From positions 32,571,129 through 32,635,128 of the forward strand of contig NC_052016.1 in assembly GCF_015832195.1 (NCBI RefSeq): 64,000 bases of DNA, written 5' to 3'. Both the position numbers and the translations under genes were made by a program. The notes beneath the pieces are model-generated. The model did no database searches and was not told the DNA's origin. It worked only from the letters and a program-made list of their open reading frames with translations. Position 1 is the first letter of the stretch. Every line of letters begins with the position of its first letter. Source of the DNA: Motacilla alba alba (lineage: Eukaryota > Chordata > Aves > Passeriformes > Motacillidae). Of this stretch, positions 44,371-55,973 are shown in pieces.

Positions 44371-46552
44371 TCCATTTTTTTGATTTTTTTATTGTCATGT
44401 TAGTATTTCATTTAATCTATTGCTCTCTATCTCTAGATGTGTGTGAATTATTATTTACTTATTAGTTTAATGCAATAAAAAAGGAAAAGTAAATAAATCA
44501 GAGGAAATAGTGAGAGTTTAAATAAAAAAATAAATTCTTCTTCATTGGGAGAAAATGGAACTCTAAATTCAGAATTCATCTCAATTTATTGAGACAGGAT
44601 AAAGTTCTAGCGTGCGCAATACAACTGCCCTGGCAGTCTAGTCATTATAGGCTCTTCTGGCCATTGCACAGGCTGTGCCAAGCCAACTGGGAAAGGAAAT
44701 AAAGCTTAGACAAAGAAAGATATAATTTAGTTATACTTTAGAAAGAAACAGAATTTGCTATAGCCTCTGGCATTCTGTGGTATCACAGACATTTGCCTGT
44801 GGTGTCCCAATTCCCTGACATGCAAGACACAGTGTAATTCACATTAGGGCAGATTTTCCAAATAGAGGTGACAGACCAAAGACTTACCTGTGGAACAGTA
44901 TGTCACTGGATTAAGTAATTTTTATGTTTAAAAGACATATTTTTATATGTCTTTACATCCTTAGATCACATCCATCACTACAGTATTGTAGCAGCTGGTA
45001 ATGTTCATCAGAAACAAAATCAGTAAGCAGTCAAAATTGCATAAAATGGTGGCCAAAAGTGGGTTCTTAATTCCACACTTTGGCAGAGAATAAATTGCAT
45101 GATCCTTCACACTGAAAGACCAAATATGATCAGGAAAGCCCCAGTGAGCCCCATGCTGAATCTCTACAATAACTTACAAAATGCACCTATACATAACTAC
45201 AACTCTAAGCCAAAGCACTGGGATCAGACCCAGTAAAATTCTCTGGTCTCTCAAACTCATGGTGGTGGGTCTGAAAGGTACAACAGCCTTTTCTGGACTT
45301 CAGACCTACAAATCTGTGAATTCACAAGAAAGTAGTGCATACTTCAACGAAAATCATTCTGTACACTTCAGTCTGTAGCAATCTACAGACACATCCTACA
45401 ATACCCGCATTTGGGCAGCAGAACACTCCAAGCACTTCAGCACATTGAGGCAGAGGATGAAGCTGATGAGTTTTCAGGATCCCTATAAACCATTTCCTCT
45501 GTGATGCCTATGAAACCTACACAAACTAGGCAGCAGGGAGCTTTCATACCTGGCAGGACTAACCTGGACGAATCCCATGGAAAGTGTTACCATTCTCAGA
45601 AAAACATCCTATTAAAAAATGTTCTTTTTGCAAACATTTATTACTAATGGGAAGCTAGTGCACAACACCTTGCTCTCCCCCAACTTTGCACACAAGGAGT
45701 GCTGGGTTTATAACTGGTTCATCATATATTCCATTAAGACTGACAGTCTGAAAAGAGAAGTGCCATTTGCACAAGTTCTCACCAAGCTCCAGCAGCCCTG
45801 TCAGTGTCACAGCTGGACTAAGATTCTCTAGTGAGCAAAAATGAAGTCAGAACCTCTTTAATATATAATTAGCAATAAGAGGACTGTGAGGGCATTTGAA
45901 TAATACATCTTATGGTCAGATAAAGCTGTAGGAGCCAAAAGAAAAAGGGCATAACAAGTCAACAGGGCAAAAATCAGAGAAAAATGAGTCTAATGTGCCT
46001 ATTTGAAGTAAGAGGTCCAGTTTTAAGCTGATGGTAAAGTAGTGCTTTGCATTTCAAAATACCTTGTTTTCAAACCCTTTTAGTTCAAAAATTTCCACAT
46101 CAGAGTCAAAGGCTTGTGAGAACAACTGCTCCCTTATGCAGAGAAAACAGAAATCCATAGGGAGGCTATGAAATTTCAAAAGCCACTTTCAGGTTGTCAG
46201 TGGCAGAGTGGAGAATACAAGACCATTCTCTAACGGCTGGAGGAACTGGCCTTTCCCATCCTATCCATTACAAAGAGTGCCCAGAAAAAGGGGGATAACG
46301 CTCAACACTGCTGAGTTTTCCCATACACTGGATTAAAAAGTAGTGTTTGGTATTAGCATCGAGTTTACCCGTGCCAGGCTTGCCTAAGGCTACACTAGCA
46401 AATGTTATACTCTCAGTGACTGACAAATGCAGAGAAAAATGAGAGAATGGAAATGATTTAGTGCTAAAACCCCTATTTTCAGCACCTCAAATACAGATGT
46501 GTTTTTCTCTTATATTTTGGTTCATGTTCCTCATTTTATTCACCGCCTTGCC
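44371..46552. other. No gene recognised
   Basis: AT-rich unique-looking sequence. The frames at 45181-45378 and 45619-45831 carry no recognisable domain. Confidence 0.45.
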
Positions 46553-46574
46553 TTTTTTTTTTTTTTTTTTTTTT
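46553..46574 (-). repeat. Poly-T run (T22)
   Basis: Twenty-two T on the plus strand after CACCGCCTTGCC; equivalent to a poly-A tail on the minus strand. No parent transcript or target duplication was recognised to its left. Confidence 0.92.
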
Positions 46575-49500
46575 AATTTTCAGAAGTACCTAGAATTGCA
46601 GATCAGGCTTCATTTAGAGCCATCACCTTAATAACTACAGCACTTGCAAAAAATAGCATAGATATAACTTTTCATTTTTCAGCAGAGCAGCTCTTCTGAC
46701 CTTGACACATTTGTGGTCAATTTTAACTGCATGTACCATGCCTATCCACCAACTCATCCATCATATCTGTTTCCCCCAGGCTTTCCCATCCTGATGCAGC
46801 AATCCTTTCTGGTTCCTCCAGCTACTGTACGTGGGAAGGACCATAGTGCTTCACAGGAAATTGAAGCTGAGATCCACCACAGAAAGAGTGAAAAACATCT
46901 TGGGCCAAGGAGGATTTAAAGGTAGAATTAAACAGGGTGCTCTACTGTTCCCCCTAAAATAAAGATTCAATAAAGTAAATAAATTTAAAAAGACATGCAC
47001 AAAAAAATCCCTTCAGGTTCTCATTTAAAGGTAGAGCAGCAACAAAGCAGCATGGCCTGCAGCTGGGGCAGCAGACTAAGCTATGGACCTATGCATGCAG
47101 AAAATCCTTAGAGATAGGATTGCCTTCTACATTAAGAGCACAAACCTGAGGTAATGGTTTCATCTGATACCTACTGAAAATGAAATTATTATTATATTTT
47201 TTATAATACTTGCACGGGTTGCATTATACAGCTGAGTTCCTCAGTCAAGCTGGCAGCACCTTGGGGATAGCCTGTGTAAGAAAGGGTAGGGAAAAGCTGT
47301 AGGGGGAGGGAAAAGAGTGAGAAACTGCAGAGGTAATACAGTAGTCTGTGAAGGAAGCAACAAACAAACTAGCATGTACTGACCAATTCCCCATAACTGT
47401 AGGTTGACATACCTGAACCCCACTCACGGAAAACAAACAAATGAACAAACAGCCACAAAACCCACAGGAAAGGGAACAAGTTAGATGGCCAGTTTCTTAA
47501 AGCGATACCCAAATTTCTGATTACCTCCATGACTTTCAGTACCTCACAGCCTTCAAAAGCAAAGGGCCACAACAAGGATGAGCTATGGATGAGAGAACAA
47601 AGAGCAGACTCTCACCCCTGACTCAGAGCAGCACTGCATCAGGCTAAAATGCAGCAGAAATCTGTTAAAGTGATGCTTTTAGTCACGGAATCTTCTTCCA
47701 TTTGAAAAGGAATGTTACTCTAGGAATTTTCCAGCTGAAAGAAGCAGAGAGACTACAGTGCCAGAAGAATCTGAATCAGCTCCAGCTGATGACTAAAGGA
47801 ACTTACAAGGACCTTGCTTAGAAGGAGCAGGAGTGCCCTGCAAGCACATAGATCAGTAACAGATAAGAGGTTCTTGATCACAACAAACACTTGTAACAGA
47901 GAACAGCTGGTCACCTAAGAGAGACCCTAAAAAATTATACTGATTATGCACTTAGTTCTCTACGAGATATTTCTTGGAAATATTTCACAGGAACCATATT
48001 AGCTTGCATAGTTGGAATCAGAGGGACTCTGTAGAGAGGAAAAGTTCAAATAGAGAGGAATGGTATAAATGTTGTTGGGAATGAAAGAATTACACTCTGT
48101 GCATGCAGAGAGGATGGGCTCAGGGTGGGTTCCATCTTAACTACAGCAGACCCTGACTGTGGAGGAGATTTTCTGAAATTCAGAGCTAAGAAAAGCTGGC
48201 AGGTTCTGAGGAGTGCTCAAGTCAGACAAAGACATCTGCTAAGGATGTCAGCAATAGAGAGATAACTGTTATCTGGGAGCAGAGGATAGGACAGAAAATT
48301 CAGCTAGAGCAAAGACACATCAAAATGCAGAAATAAATTCTGAAATATAATTCTAATATGCTTCTGACACAGAATTTCAATAAAATTAGGCTCTGGGCCA
48401 AGACTAAAAAATCATCATGTGCATACACGTCATTGCATAGGCATCTGAGCAATAATGAGTACACTGGATAATGGAAGAAAATCTTGCTATAATAAAGACT
48501 AATGAAATGACACAGATCAATGGAAGAACATGCTCTTTGGTTTCAAACTGTACATGAAGCATAGGAGGCTTTAGAGGTGAGTGTGCTCACAGAATCCAGA
48601 GAGGGAGCATTTTGAGACGTTCATATGAGAGCTCCAATACATAAGCCCAAAAGCCCTTAATGTAAAAATATTCTTTATACTAGCAAGGTTACATTATCAT
48701 CCTCTTGATCAAGAGAACAAAAAAATACAAAACGCATAAACTTGATGAACATCAAAGCAGTAATCAGTCTAATAAAGCAGAAAAAAAGTGAATGACTTTG
48801 GTTATCTGCTTACAGAAATGAGTCAGGTGTCATGTTGGGTGACAGTTTAGAAAAATAATTTCTTGATGTCTTAAATAAATTATCACTTAGAACAGCTGAC
48901 TCCAGAGCTCCCAGAGACAGGAAACTATTTGCAGTGCAATTTGACATGAAAGACAAAAATCTGTTTGCAAACCAATTGTTGTTGATGCACTGAAAAACAA
49001 TGACCACAAACAGGCTTAGTGTCCTTTAGGGATTACATGCACACAACAAAATAAAATAATAAAAAACCCCAAGCAACACATATGAGGTAATAAATTTTTT
49101 GAAAGGGATTTGTAAAACTATTGAGGAAGTTGGCTGGGAAAAGAAGGAACATCAAAAATGGTAAGGATTAAATCCCTATCCTAAGGACAACAGGAAAAAA
49201 AAAATCATCCACCTAGGAATCAGAAAGGCATTGCAAAATAAAACAGATAAACATGAATCTAGGAAATGAAGTAAGGAAACTCTTAAAACAGAATATTACA
49301 TTTAAATGGACAGGCTGAAGAAATTATCTATATCACATTTCTGCTGGGGCAAGGTTTCCATTCCACTGAAATGAATATGCTAGAGTCTCTAAAAATCCAT
49401 TGGGTTAGCAAAGGACATATGTTAGGTTCAGTAATCAAAGCACCTGTGTTGTCACCAAGATTCAGATTATGCAGAGAGAGATCTGAAAGCTGGCGTCATG

Positions 49501-50553
49501 AATTTTAAAAAAATATATTAAAAAAATTAGGGCGATGAAGTATTAGATTAAATGGAGGCCAAGACTGAAGTGCACTTGGATGTGGATTTAGGGAATCCAG
49601 GTCTGGGACAGCAGACCATGATAGGTAAGACTTCAGGCCAAACACACTGCATTTCCTTTTATTTCCTATTCCTATATTTATGAGGAAATACGAGGAAACA
49701 ACAAAAAAATCCTATGGACTCTATGGATAAGCAGAGCCATATCAAACCCTTCATAAAAAGGTAAGAATTTGTTGCTATTTACTCCCCAAATATCATTATG
49801 AAATCTCACTGAGAATCCTAATAAGGTTGTCTTTATAAAATAAGAAATAAAAATCACATGAATAATAATTTAAAAAAAATCCAAACCCTCAGGACTGAAG
49901 CACTAAGAGCAATGTTCAGAACTAAACTCACTGTATTTGATTCTTTATAGCAGCCCAACACATTCCACACAGATAGTATCGGAGGGAATTGAGGGATATA
50001 GATGCCTTTAGCCATGATGCACTGAACGAAGGGAAGAGGTGAGAGGAAAGCTCACTTTCTAAATATGAGCAGAACCGATAAATCACAGCCTGACTGGTGT
50101 GGCAAACACCAGTCCCTCTGGCAGCTTTGTAATTACTCCCTAAATGTGGTCTCAACCCTCTTGATGTAGAGATAAATAACTTTATGTGCAAAGCAATTAA
50201 AGCCTCAGGCAACACTGCTGGCAAAGCGTGGCCACTATGTGTCACTATCCATTTGCCAGGGAGGCGTACAAGAGGTACTGAGTTTATTAAACAGAGCCAG
50301 AGCACTGGCTTCCACACATCAAGCTGCCAGAGGCCTTCTTTGGATGGCCCTGAAACAATTGTTTCAGCTCTCCAAAGCAATGAAACATGCTGGTCCAAAA
50401 GTTGAACCTGAAGTGAGGCGAGACCCTCCAAGCAGCGTGCTAGGCATTTTGCTTCTATGCACTCTCCCAGAAGAGAGTGGTTTTCTGCTCTGTGAATCTG
50501 ATACCTACTGGGGAACCTCTGAAGGTATTATCAATCATCATGATTAGATTCCT
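46575..50553. other. No gene recognised
   Basis: About 4 kb of unique-looking sequence. It contains the longest open frame of the window (167 codons, minus strand, 50431-49928) overlapping plus-strand frames of 73 and 102 codons. No recognisable domain, and the length fits chance. 50090-50330 has modestly enhancer-like texture (GTAATTACTCCC, AGCAATTAAAGCC). Confidence 0.42.
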
Positions 50554-50589
50554 CCTCTTCTCAGGAGAGATCCTCTTCTCAGGAGAGAT
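50554..50589 (+). repeat. Perfect 18-bp tandem duplication
   Basis: CCTCTTCTCAGGAGAGAT occurs twice head to tail with no mismatch. Each unit contains the self-complementary-looking TCTC..GAGA. It is a recent slippage event or copy-number polymorphism. Confidence 0.92.
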
Positions 50590-51499
50590 CATGCTCAGTT
50601 GAAACAAGAGCTATTGCTGGGATAGTAACAAATTACTCTGCAGCAGAGCCCTGCTTGCTGCATTCCTGTTCCCTTACTTGTGTGCATTACTCTGCCCTTT
50701 TCCTGGATGGTCATGTTTTCACTAAATCTTCTGTCCATCCAAAGCAGAATATGTCTCAATGTTTTTCTCACACCTGCCACCTACTCATAGTGACAGCTCT
50801 GAAAAGCAAACTTAGGAAAGTCTTCCTGCAATCTCATACAGCTGGGTGAAATAGCATCACACTGTGACACCTGAATCTTGTCCTTCCCTTGGGAGCTGCT
50901 GGCCTACTCAGCTCAGGAGCACGGCATACTGTGGCATCCACGTTAAAAACAAAAAAAAAAAATCCCAGGAGAGCACCAAGAGAATGCAAGCTGGAATATT
51001 AGCTATGCCATGATGTGCTTGCACGACCCCAAAGCAGGTAACATATGCCAGGAAAATCACCTGGTGGGGATTCCAGTAGCCTGCAAGAAAGACATGGACT
51101 AGCTATAGCTGTCACAGCAAATTATGCATCTTTCTGCCTGATTCCTACCATAAGGTACCTGACTGGAGTGACACAGCTATGGGCTGGGTCAGTCTTCAGC
51201 CTTCTGAGGCTGCACATCTCCAAGTGATGTGAAAAAGTGGGATAGCTTCTGTTTTTAAGAAAAATTAACAAACCTGAAATATTTCTGTTTTGAAAAAGCC
51301 TTTTATTTTCTCTTATTGCTTTAAACTACCATCAAAAGAAAATAAATCAGCACAACAGCCATTTAGTTCAACATTCTTCTTGGAAAAGATATAATTAACT
51401 TTTTATTGTGGTTTGTAGAGACAGAACTTGCAACAGTATTGGTGTTTTGAAAGGAAGCAGTGCTCCTTTTAAGTCAGTCCTGATCAATAATCAAAGCTG
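50590..51499. other. No gene recognised
   Basis: Unique-looking sequence with an A-run near 50949-50960. Nothing else supported. Confidence 0.45.
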
Positions 51500-51513
51500 C
51501 TACTAGGGGGCAC
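51500..51513 (+). promoter_or_regulatory. CTCF-like binding motif, strong match
   Basis: CTACTAGGGGGCAC matches the vertebrate CTCF core CCASYAGRKGGCRS at 13 of 14 positions; only the second base differs. Context is AAAGCTGCTACTAGGGGGCA. CTCF sites organise chromatin loops, and their orientation matters; this one reads on the plus strand. Occupancy is not shown by sequence. Confidence 0.5.
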
Positions 51514-51769
51514 TGTGACATTCACAGGAGGCACAGCTCTGCTTCCCACTGCCTATTCCTGCATCCATGAAATCTTTCACAATTCCTTGGGTAAAAACAC
51601 ATCTAAAGTCCAGTTTGGGTTATTTTACTCTTCCTAGTAACTTACCTCTTAAACTTTAAAATGTGTACGATGCATCACTACCCTCTCTGTTCCCCCTGCT
51701 TCTTTAGCACAAAAATACTCAACAAATGCTGGCTGCTTCTTCAGATGATACTGTGTTTTAGTGACTGAA

Positions 51770-51880
51770 GGAATTGAAACTTGTTTGTAAAACAATTTGA
51801 GATTGTTCAGGACAATCATGGCAATGTAAAGTAAGAGTTAAGAATTATAATAGTCATCATAATAATAACGATAATGAGTA
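51770..51880 (+). repeat. Possible L2/MIR 3' tail
   Basis: TTTGTAAAACAATTTGAGAT, then GGCAATGTAAAGTAAGAG and a TAATAGTCATCATAATAATA tail resemble the L2/MIR terminus 'gtaaagcgctttgagatcc..gctatgtaagtgcaaagtattattat'. Diverged and short. Confidence 0.4.
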
Positions 51881-54800
51881 TTTTCTCTTCCCACTGCAGT
51901 GAACCCATCTGGAAGGCCTCAGTGTGAGGCTTCAGAAGTATCCAAAACTGTGATTAGAAAGAAATTCATTTCGGCAGGAAGGTGGAAGCTCAGAATGCCA
52001 AGAAAGAAAAAAGGAAAAGAAAAATCCTTTCTAGTTTTGGCCAACAGACCTCATCGGAAATTCTTTTGAAATGTTGTTCTCTGGAAGAGAGCTCAGTTAG
52101 CAATATTCTGCAAATGCTCAGCCCACTTCATCCATCTGCCAAGCTGAGAATGAATATTCATAGCAAGTTATTTTAATCATTGTGTTTTTCTTGATGTGAC
52201 ATAATTCTATATAATTTTTTTCCCCTGGAAAAAAAAGAAAAAAAAAACAGAAAAAAGTGCCCTCTTTTTATGCTGTCAAGTCAGAAAGTTTTTTTCTCCA
52301 TCTGCAAGGAAGAAAAAAGGGACATTGGGTGGCTCATGCATGGGTTATAGCAACATTCTCATCAATGCTTCTCAAATCCCAGCATTAACAACCTAGCTAA
52401 TGACACTGCTGCAAACAGTTTATGCTGGCTTTTACCTGTCCCTGTTGAACCCAAGGGATTAACACCTCCCACAAGTGATGATCAGGGTGACAATACCAGA
52501 CTTAAGTAGGCTGGGAGCGGGATCCACTGGCAACACGTACTTGGGGGAGCAAGGGAAACCACACGGGAAGAGCTGAGTTTGGGGAGCTCAGGGCTGGTAG
52601 AGCCTGGGTGCTGTAGCTGGAGGATGAGGGAAACAGGCAGAGTTACTGCAGATATGTTCAGAGGATGCTGCTTTTAGTCACACACTGTCATAAGCACATA
52701 CTACACAAAAATGCTTTTACAATTTTTGATTGCTTCTTAAAATAGTTCTTGTTCAACACTTAGCAAAAGTTCACACTTTTGGCAAAATTGTCCAAGCACA
52801 GACCCGTTATAAATATTTTACACAGACATACCTCAGGAATGAATTGGGTCCTCCCCTGATTCTAAATGGTGCTCCTGGTTCCCAGTACATCAGGAGGACA
52901 TTTTATTATAGTTAAAAATCTTGAGGAAAACCTTGTTCCTGCAATAATCAAGAGTCTAAAATATTCAATACTTGACTTATGCAAGCAATTCCCAGGTGCC
53001 ATACATTAGCTGCTGGGACAGGCAAGCTGGGTCACAGAGCTCAGCTCAGTGGGAAAAAAGATCACCACAACCAGGTTTTCTTAAAAGCCAGGCATGTGCT
53101 TTACACATCACTCCTGCTTCTCTCTTGTTCTTTGCATTGTTGCCCTTCGGTGGCCAAGCCTGCTCCTTGTTCTCAGGTCCACCACCCTGGAACGAGCTCC
53201 CAGAGAGTTTGTGCCCAATGACTTGTCAGTTACCTCCTGCCCCAGAGCATCCCAGATACCCCACGAGATGCTCCCTAAAGTGCTGAGCCCAGAGGATTCT
53301 TGGGTGGGATCAACATGAGGAGCTGCCCATTAGAAAGACAGCTGTGGTTTGTTTCCAATTGCTACTCAAGTGCAGTCCATTTCCTTGGATTCAGTTATTT
53401 GAGTAGCAGTGAGTGCCATACAAAGGTGGGTTACAAGAACCTAAATAAGTTGAGACCTCTTTCTTGCTGCTTCTAATTCATGAGCTCTAGACACATGTGC
53501 ATCTAGCTAAGAACACATGCAGCCATTTCAAATCTCGTCTTCTGGTCAGTGCAGCAATCCACGTCTTTGAGTTCAGGAAAAAAAAAAAAGGAGGAAGGAA
53601 AAACAGCAGGCAAGAAAGTAGAGATGGTAGTCTGCATTTAGCTTTAATTAACTACTGGGTGTTTTGAAAGACAGTAATATACACCACCAACAGGCCTGTG
53701 CAAGCATCCAGAAATCCCTAATTGCAGCATGTTGCCTGACTGCTGCTTCTCTTACTTTCCTCACATACTGGCTCCTCTCTTTGGCCACATTCTGCCAAGG
53801 ACTTTGTAGAAAATCAGTGTTCTTCTTTTCCGGTACTGAAGGTTCCTGCTGCAAAATGCAGGACAGCTATAATGTTTATGGTTGACAAGAGTAGAAAGAT
53901 GTTGAAATCTCATTATCACTATTTGCATTTATCTATTTCCATGCAGAGACTGGTAAAGAGGAGTTAGCTTCCATACAGGTGGATGGCACGGGAGAAAGAG
54001 CACAAGAACAAACTCTCTGGGGCGGATTTATTACCCCTATAAACTGACATAGCCTAACTGGCAATGATGGCCAGCAGCAGCTCTGAATCTGACCTACCAG
54101 GAACAGAAATGACTCACCTGGCTTGAGGGAAGAAGACGACTCTGTCTCAGAAGACAGGTTACAACCTAGCTCTTTCAGGGAAACCCTTTAGACTACAATG
54201 TCGAAAACCTCAACAGGGCTCCACAAAAACTTAACAGGCTATCCACACAATGGCTTACTGAAAATACAGGACTGGAAAAGAGATTCTCCTAGCATGGCTT
54301 GAATTCTCTATTAAATACTAAGCAAGATTCCATAAAAGCTCTCTAAATGTTAGCAATTTCCATTAGGAAAATCTTTAAGGATGGAAGGCCATTACCAGCC
54401 AAAGGCCTAGCAATGAGTTCTTGGCTCCCATTTCAAATCCTGGTGGACAATGTCTGTATGTACAGCTGAGCAACTAACTCATGCCAGATAAGACAGCCAA
54501 CAAATTCAGCTTCTTTCCATGACCAGAGGGCCATTGCTTTGAATTTGGTTTTGTTTATTTTTGTTTCCCAATTATGTTTGTTAAATTGTTTGCACTTTCT
54601 TTCACAAATGGCTTCAACACACACTCTATATTCCAAATTCAAACGGTACTGCTTAATTGCAATTGGTTAGATAAGTAATATTCTTACTGCCTGTGCACTG
54701 AACTGCTTCTGGAGTGCTGTGATATACCTGCAGTGTGTAAATTAGTTAAAGGGGAGTACAGGCAATAAATCTGAATATCCCCAAAATCTTCAAACGAGAC

Positions 54801-55165
54801 TAAAAGAGAAAATGTGTGTATATGTGGGTTTTCCAGGAAGAAAAATGAGATAAATACAAAATCAGGGCTACCTTCTCATACTGACATTACATTTTAAAAT
54901 GTGCTTCTCTGCCATCCTCCTAGTACCTTGGGTTTTTTTTTTAGTCTAAATGCTAACTGTTTGAAATTCATGACAAATACCTTCCAGCCAATTCCAGCCA
55001 TATTCTGTTTCCAAAGACCATAATGTCTGATATTCTCAACAGTCTGACAGGGGAGAACTTTTGGAAAGGGTGAATACCTTTCAGATGAAATATCTTTTTA
55101 TTAACTTTTTCCATTCCAAACACATGATGAACTTTTTTGTCAAAAGTTCCTTAAATAAATTGGTT
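51881..55165. other. No gene recognised
   Basis: About 3.3 kb. 52970-53320 is somewhat GC-richer, with overlapping frames of 74-104 codons that have no recognisable domain. An A-run lies at 53579-53589 and an octamer ATTTGCAT at 53921. No repeat family was identified with confidence. Confidence 0.42.
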
Positions 55166-55173
55166 TGGTTTTC

Positions 55174-55236
55174 AAAAAAAAAAAAAACAACCAAAAACCA
55201 ACAAACAAATCAAGACAAACAAAAAAAAACACTGTC
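55174..55236 (+). repeat. A-rich run with CA interruptions
   Basis: A13 followed by CAACCAAAAACC/AACAAACAAATC-type sequence and another A9 run. Same style as the tracts at 15396 and 41460; could be a decayed retroposon tail. Confidence 0.75.
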
Positions 55237-55730
55237 ATGTAACTGTAAAAATTATTTGCAAAAAATTTGAATAGTTTTCATTGTCACTTTTACCAAGAGT
55301 CACTCACGTGTTTAATTTTAGTCAGGTAAGAATATTACCAGTTTGTGTTCCATTTTACAAGCTGAAATATTTTGAGTAATTTAGAAGTTGAGATGATAAA
55401 GAAATGCAGTGTTTCAGAATCTCAGAAATTAAACATCTCTCCGATGTCAAAAGAAAACCTTCCCATATGCCTAAATATTTCTCTCATAAAAAAATATAGG
55501 GATTTCATCTTTTTTTCCATCTGCTTTTCGGGAAGGAAAAAAAAAAGTTTTAAGTCTTAACACTTCCAAGTCTGATAAAACTCTGTTTTGACAAACTCCT
55601 GAAAACAGGCCTATAAATGTAGTTCAGACATTCCCTCCTGTTGTGGCAATTACTGACAAGACTACTTCAAAGAATCTGTCTCGCAGAAACATGTGTATAA
55701 TCTGCTCCATCAAAGCACGCTCCTCCTTAA
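55237..55730. other. No gene recognised
   Basis: AT-rich unique-looking sequence; nothing supported. Confidence 0.45.
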
Positions 55731-55970
55731 GGTGTCACTGCACTGCTTTGTCTGAGCATCCAGCAGAACGGGGGAGTCACACCTGAGCAGTGTGATCTCC
55801 AAATCGTTGTCCTAAAATTATTTGGAGACACAACAGCTTCACATCAGGAAGAGCGACAGCATAACCACGACCAGTTCAAATGCCTCAAGGAAGTGGAGTG
55901 CAAAGACCTTATGGAAAAGTGGACTGAAGCTGCACACAGGGAGAGGAGAAAAGCGGAGAAAAGAGGACAG
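55731..55970 (+). other. 80-codon open frame, possible unrecognised exon
   Basis: From GGT at 55731 (after TAA) to the TGA at 55971 one plus-strand frame is open for 80 codons without needing an ATG start. Its second half encodes a charged Glu/Lys/Arg-rich, helix-like peptide (...KEVECKDLMEKWTEAAHRER...). The end overlaps splice-donor-like words (ACAGTGAGC at 55967, GCAGGTATGAG at 56001), and CpGs are retained. I do not recognise a family, there is no strong acceptor upstream, and another frame is also open here, so chance is the likelier explanation. Confidence 0.15.
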
Positions 55971-55973
55971 TGA

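Noticed and set aside
49928..50431. Longest open frame (167 codons, minus strand)
   Set aside because: No recognisable domain, and it overlaps plus-strand frames of 73 and 102 codons. A frame this long is roughly expected once by chance in 64 kb of this composition.
52970..53320. GC-richer patch with three overlapping frames as a coding exon
   Set aside because: All three frames are open only because of base composition, none gives a recognisable peptide, and no repeat assignment was secure either.
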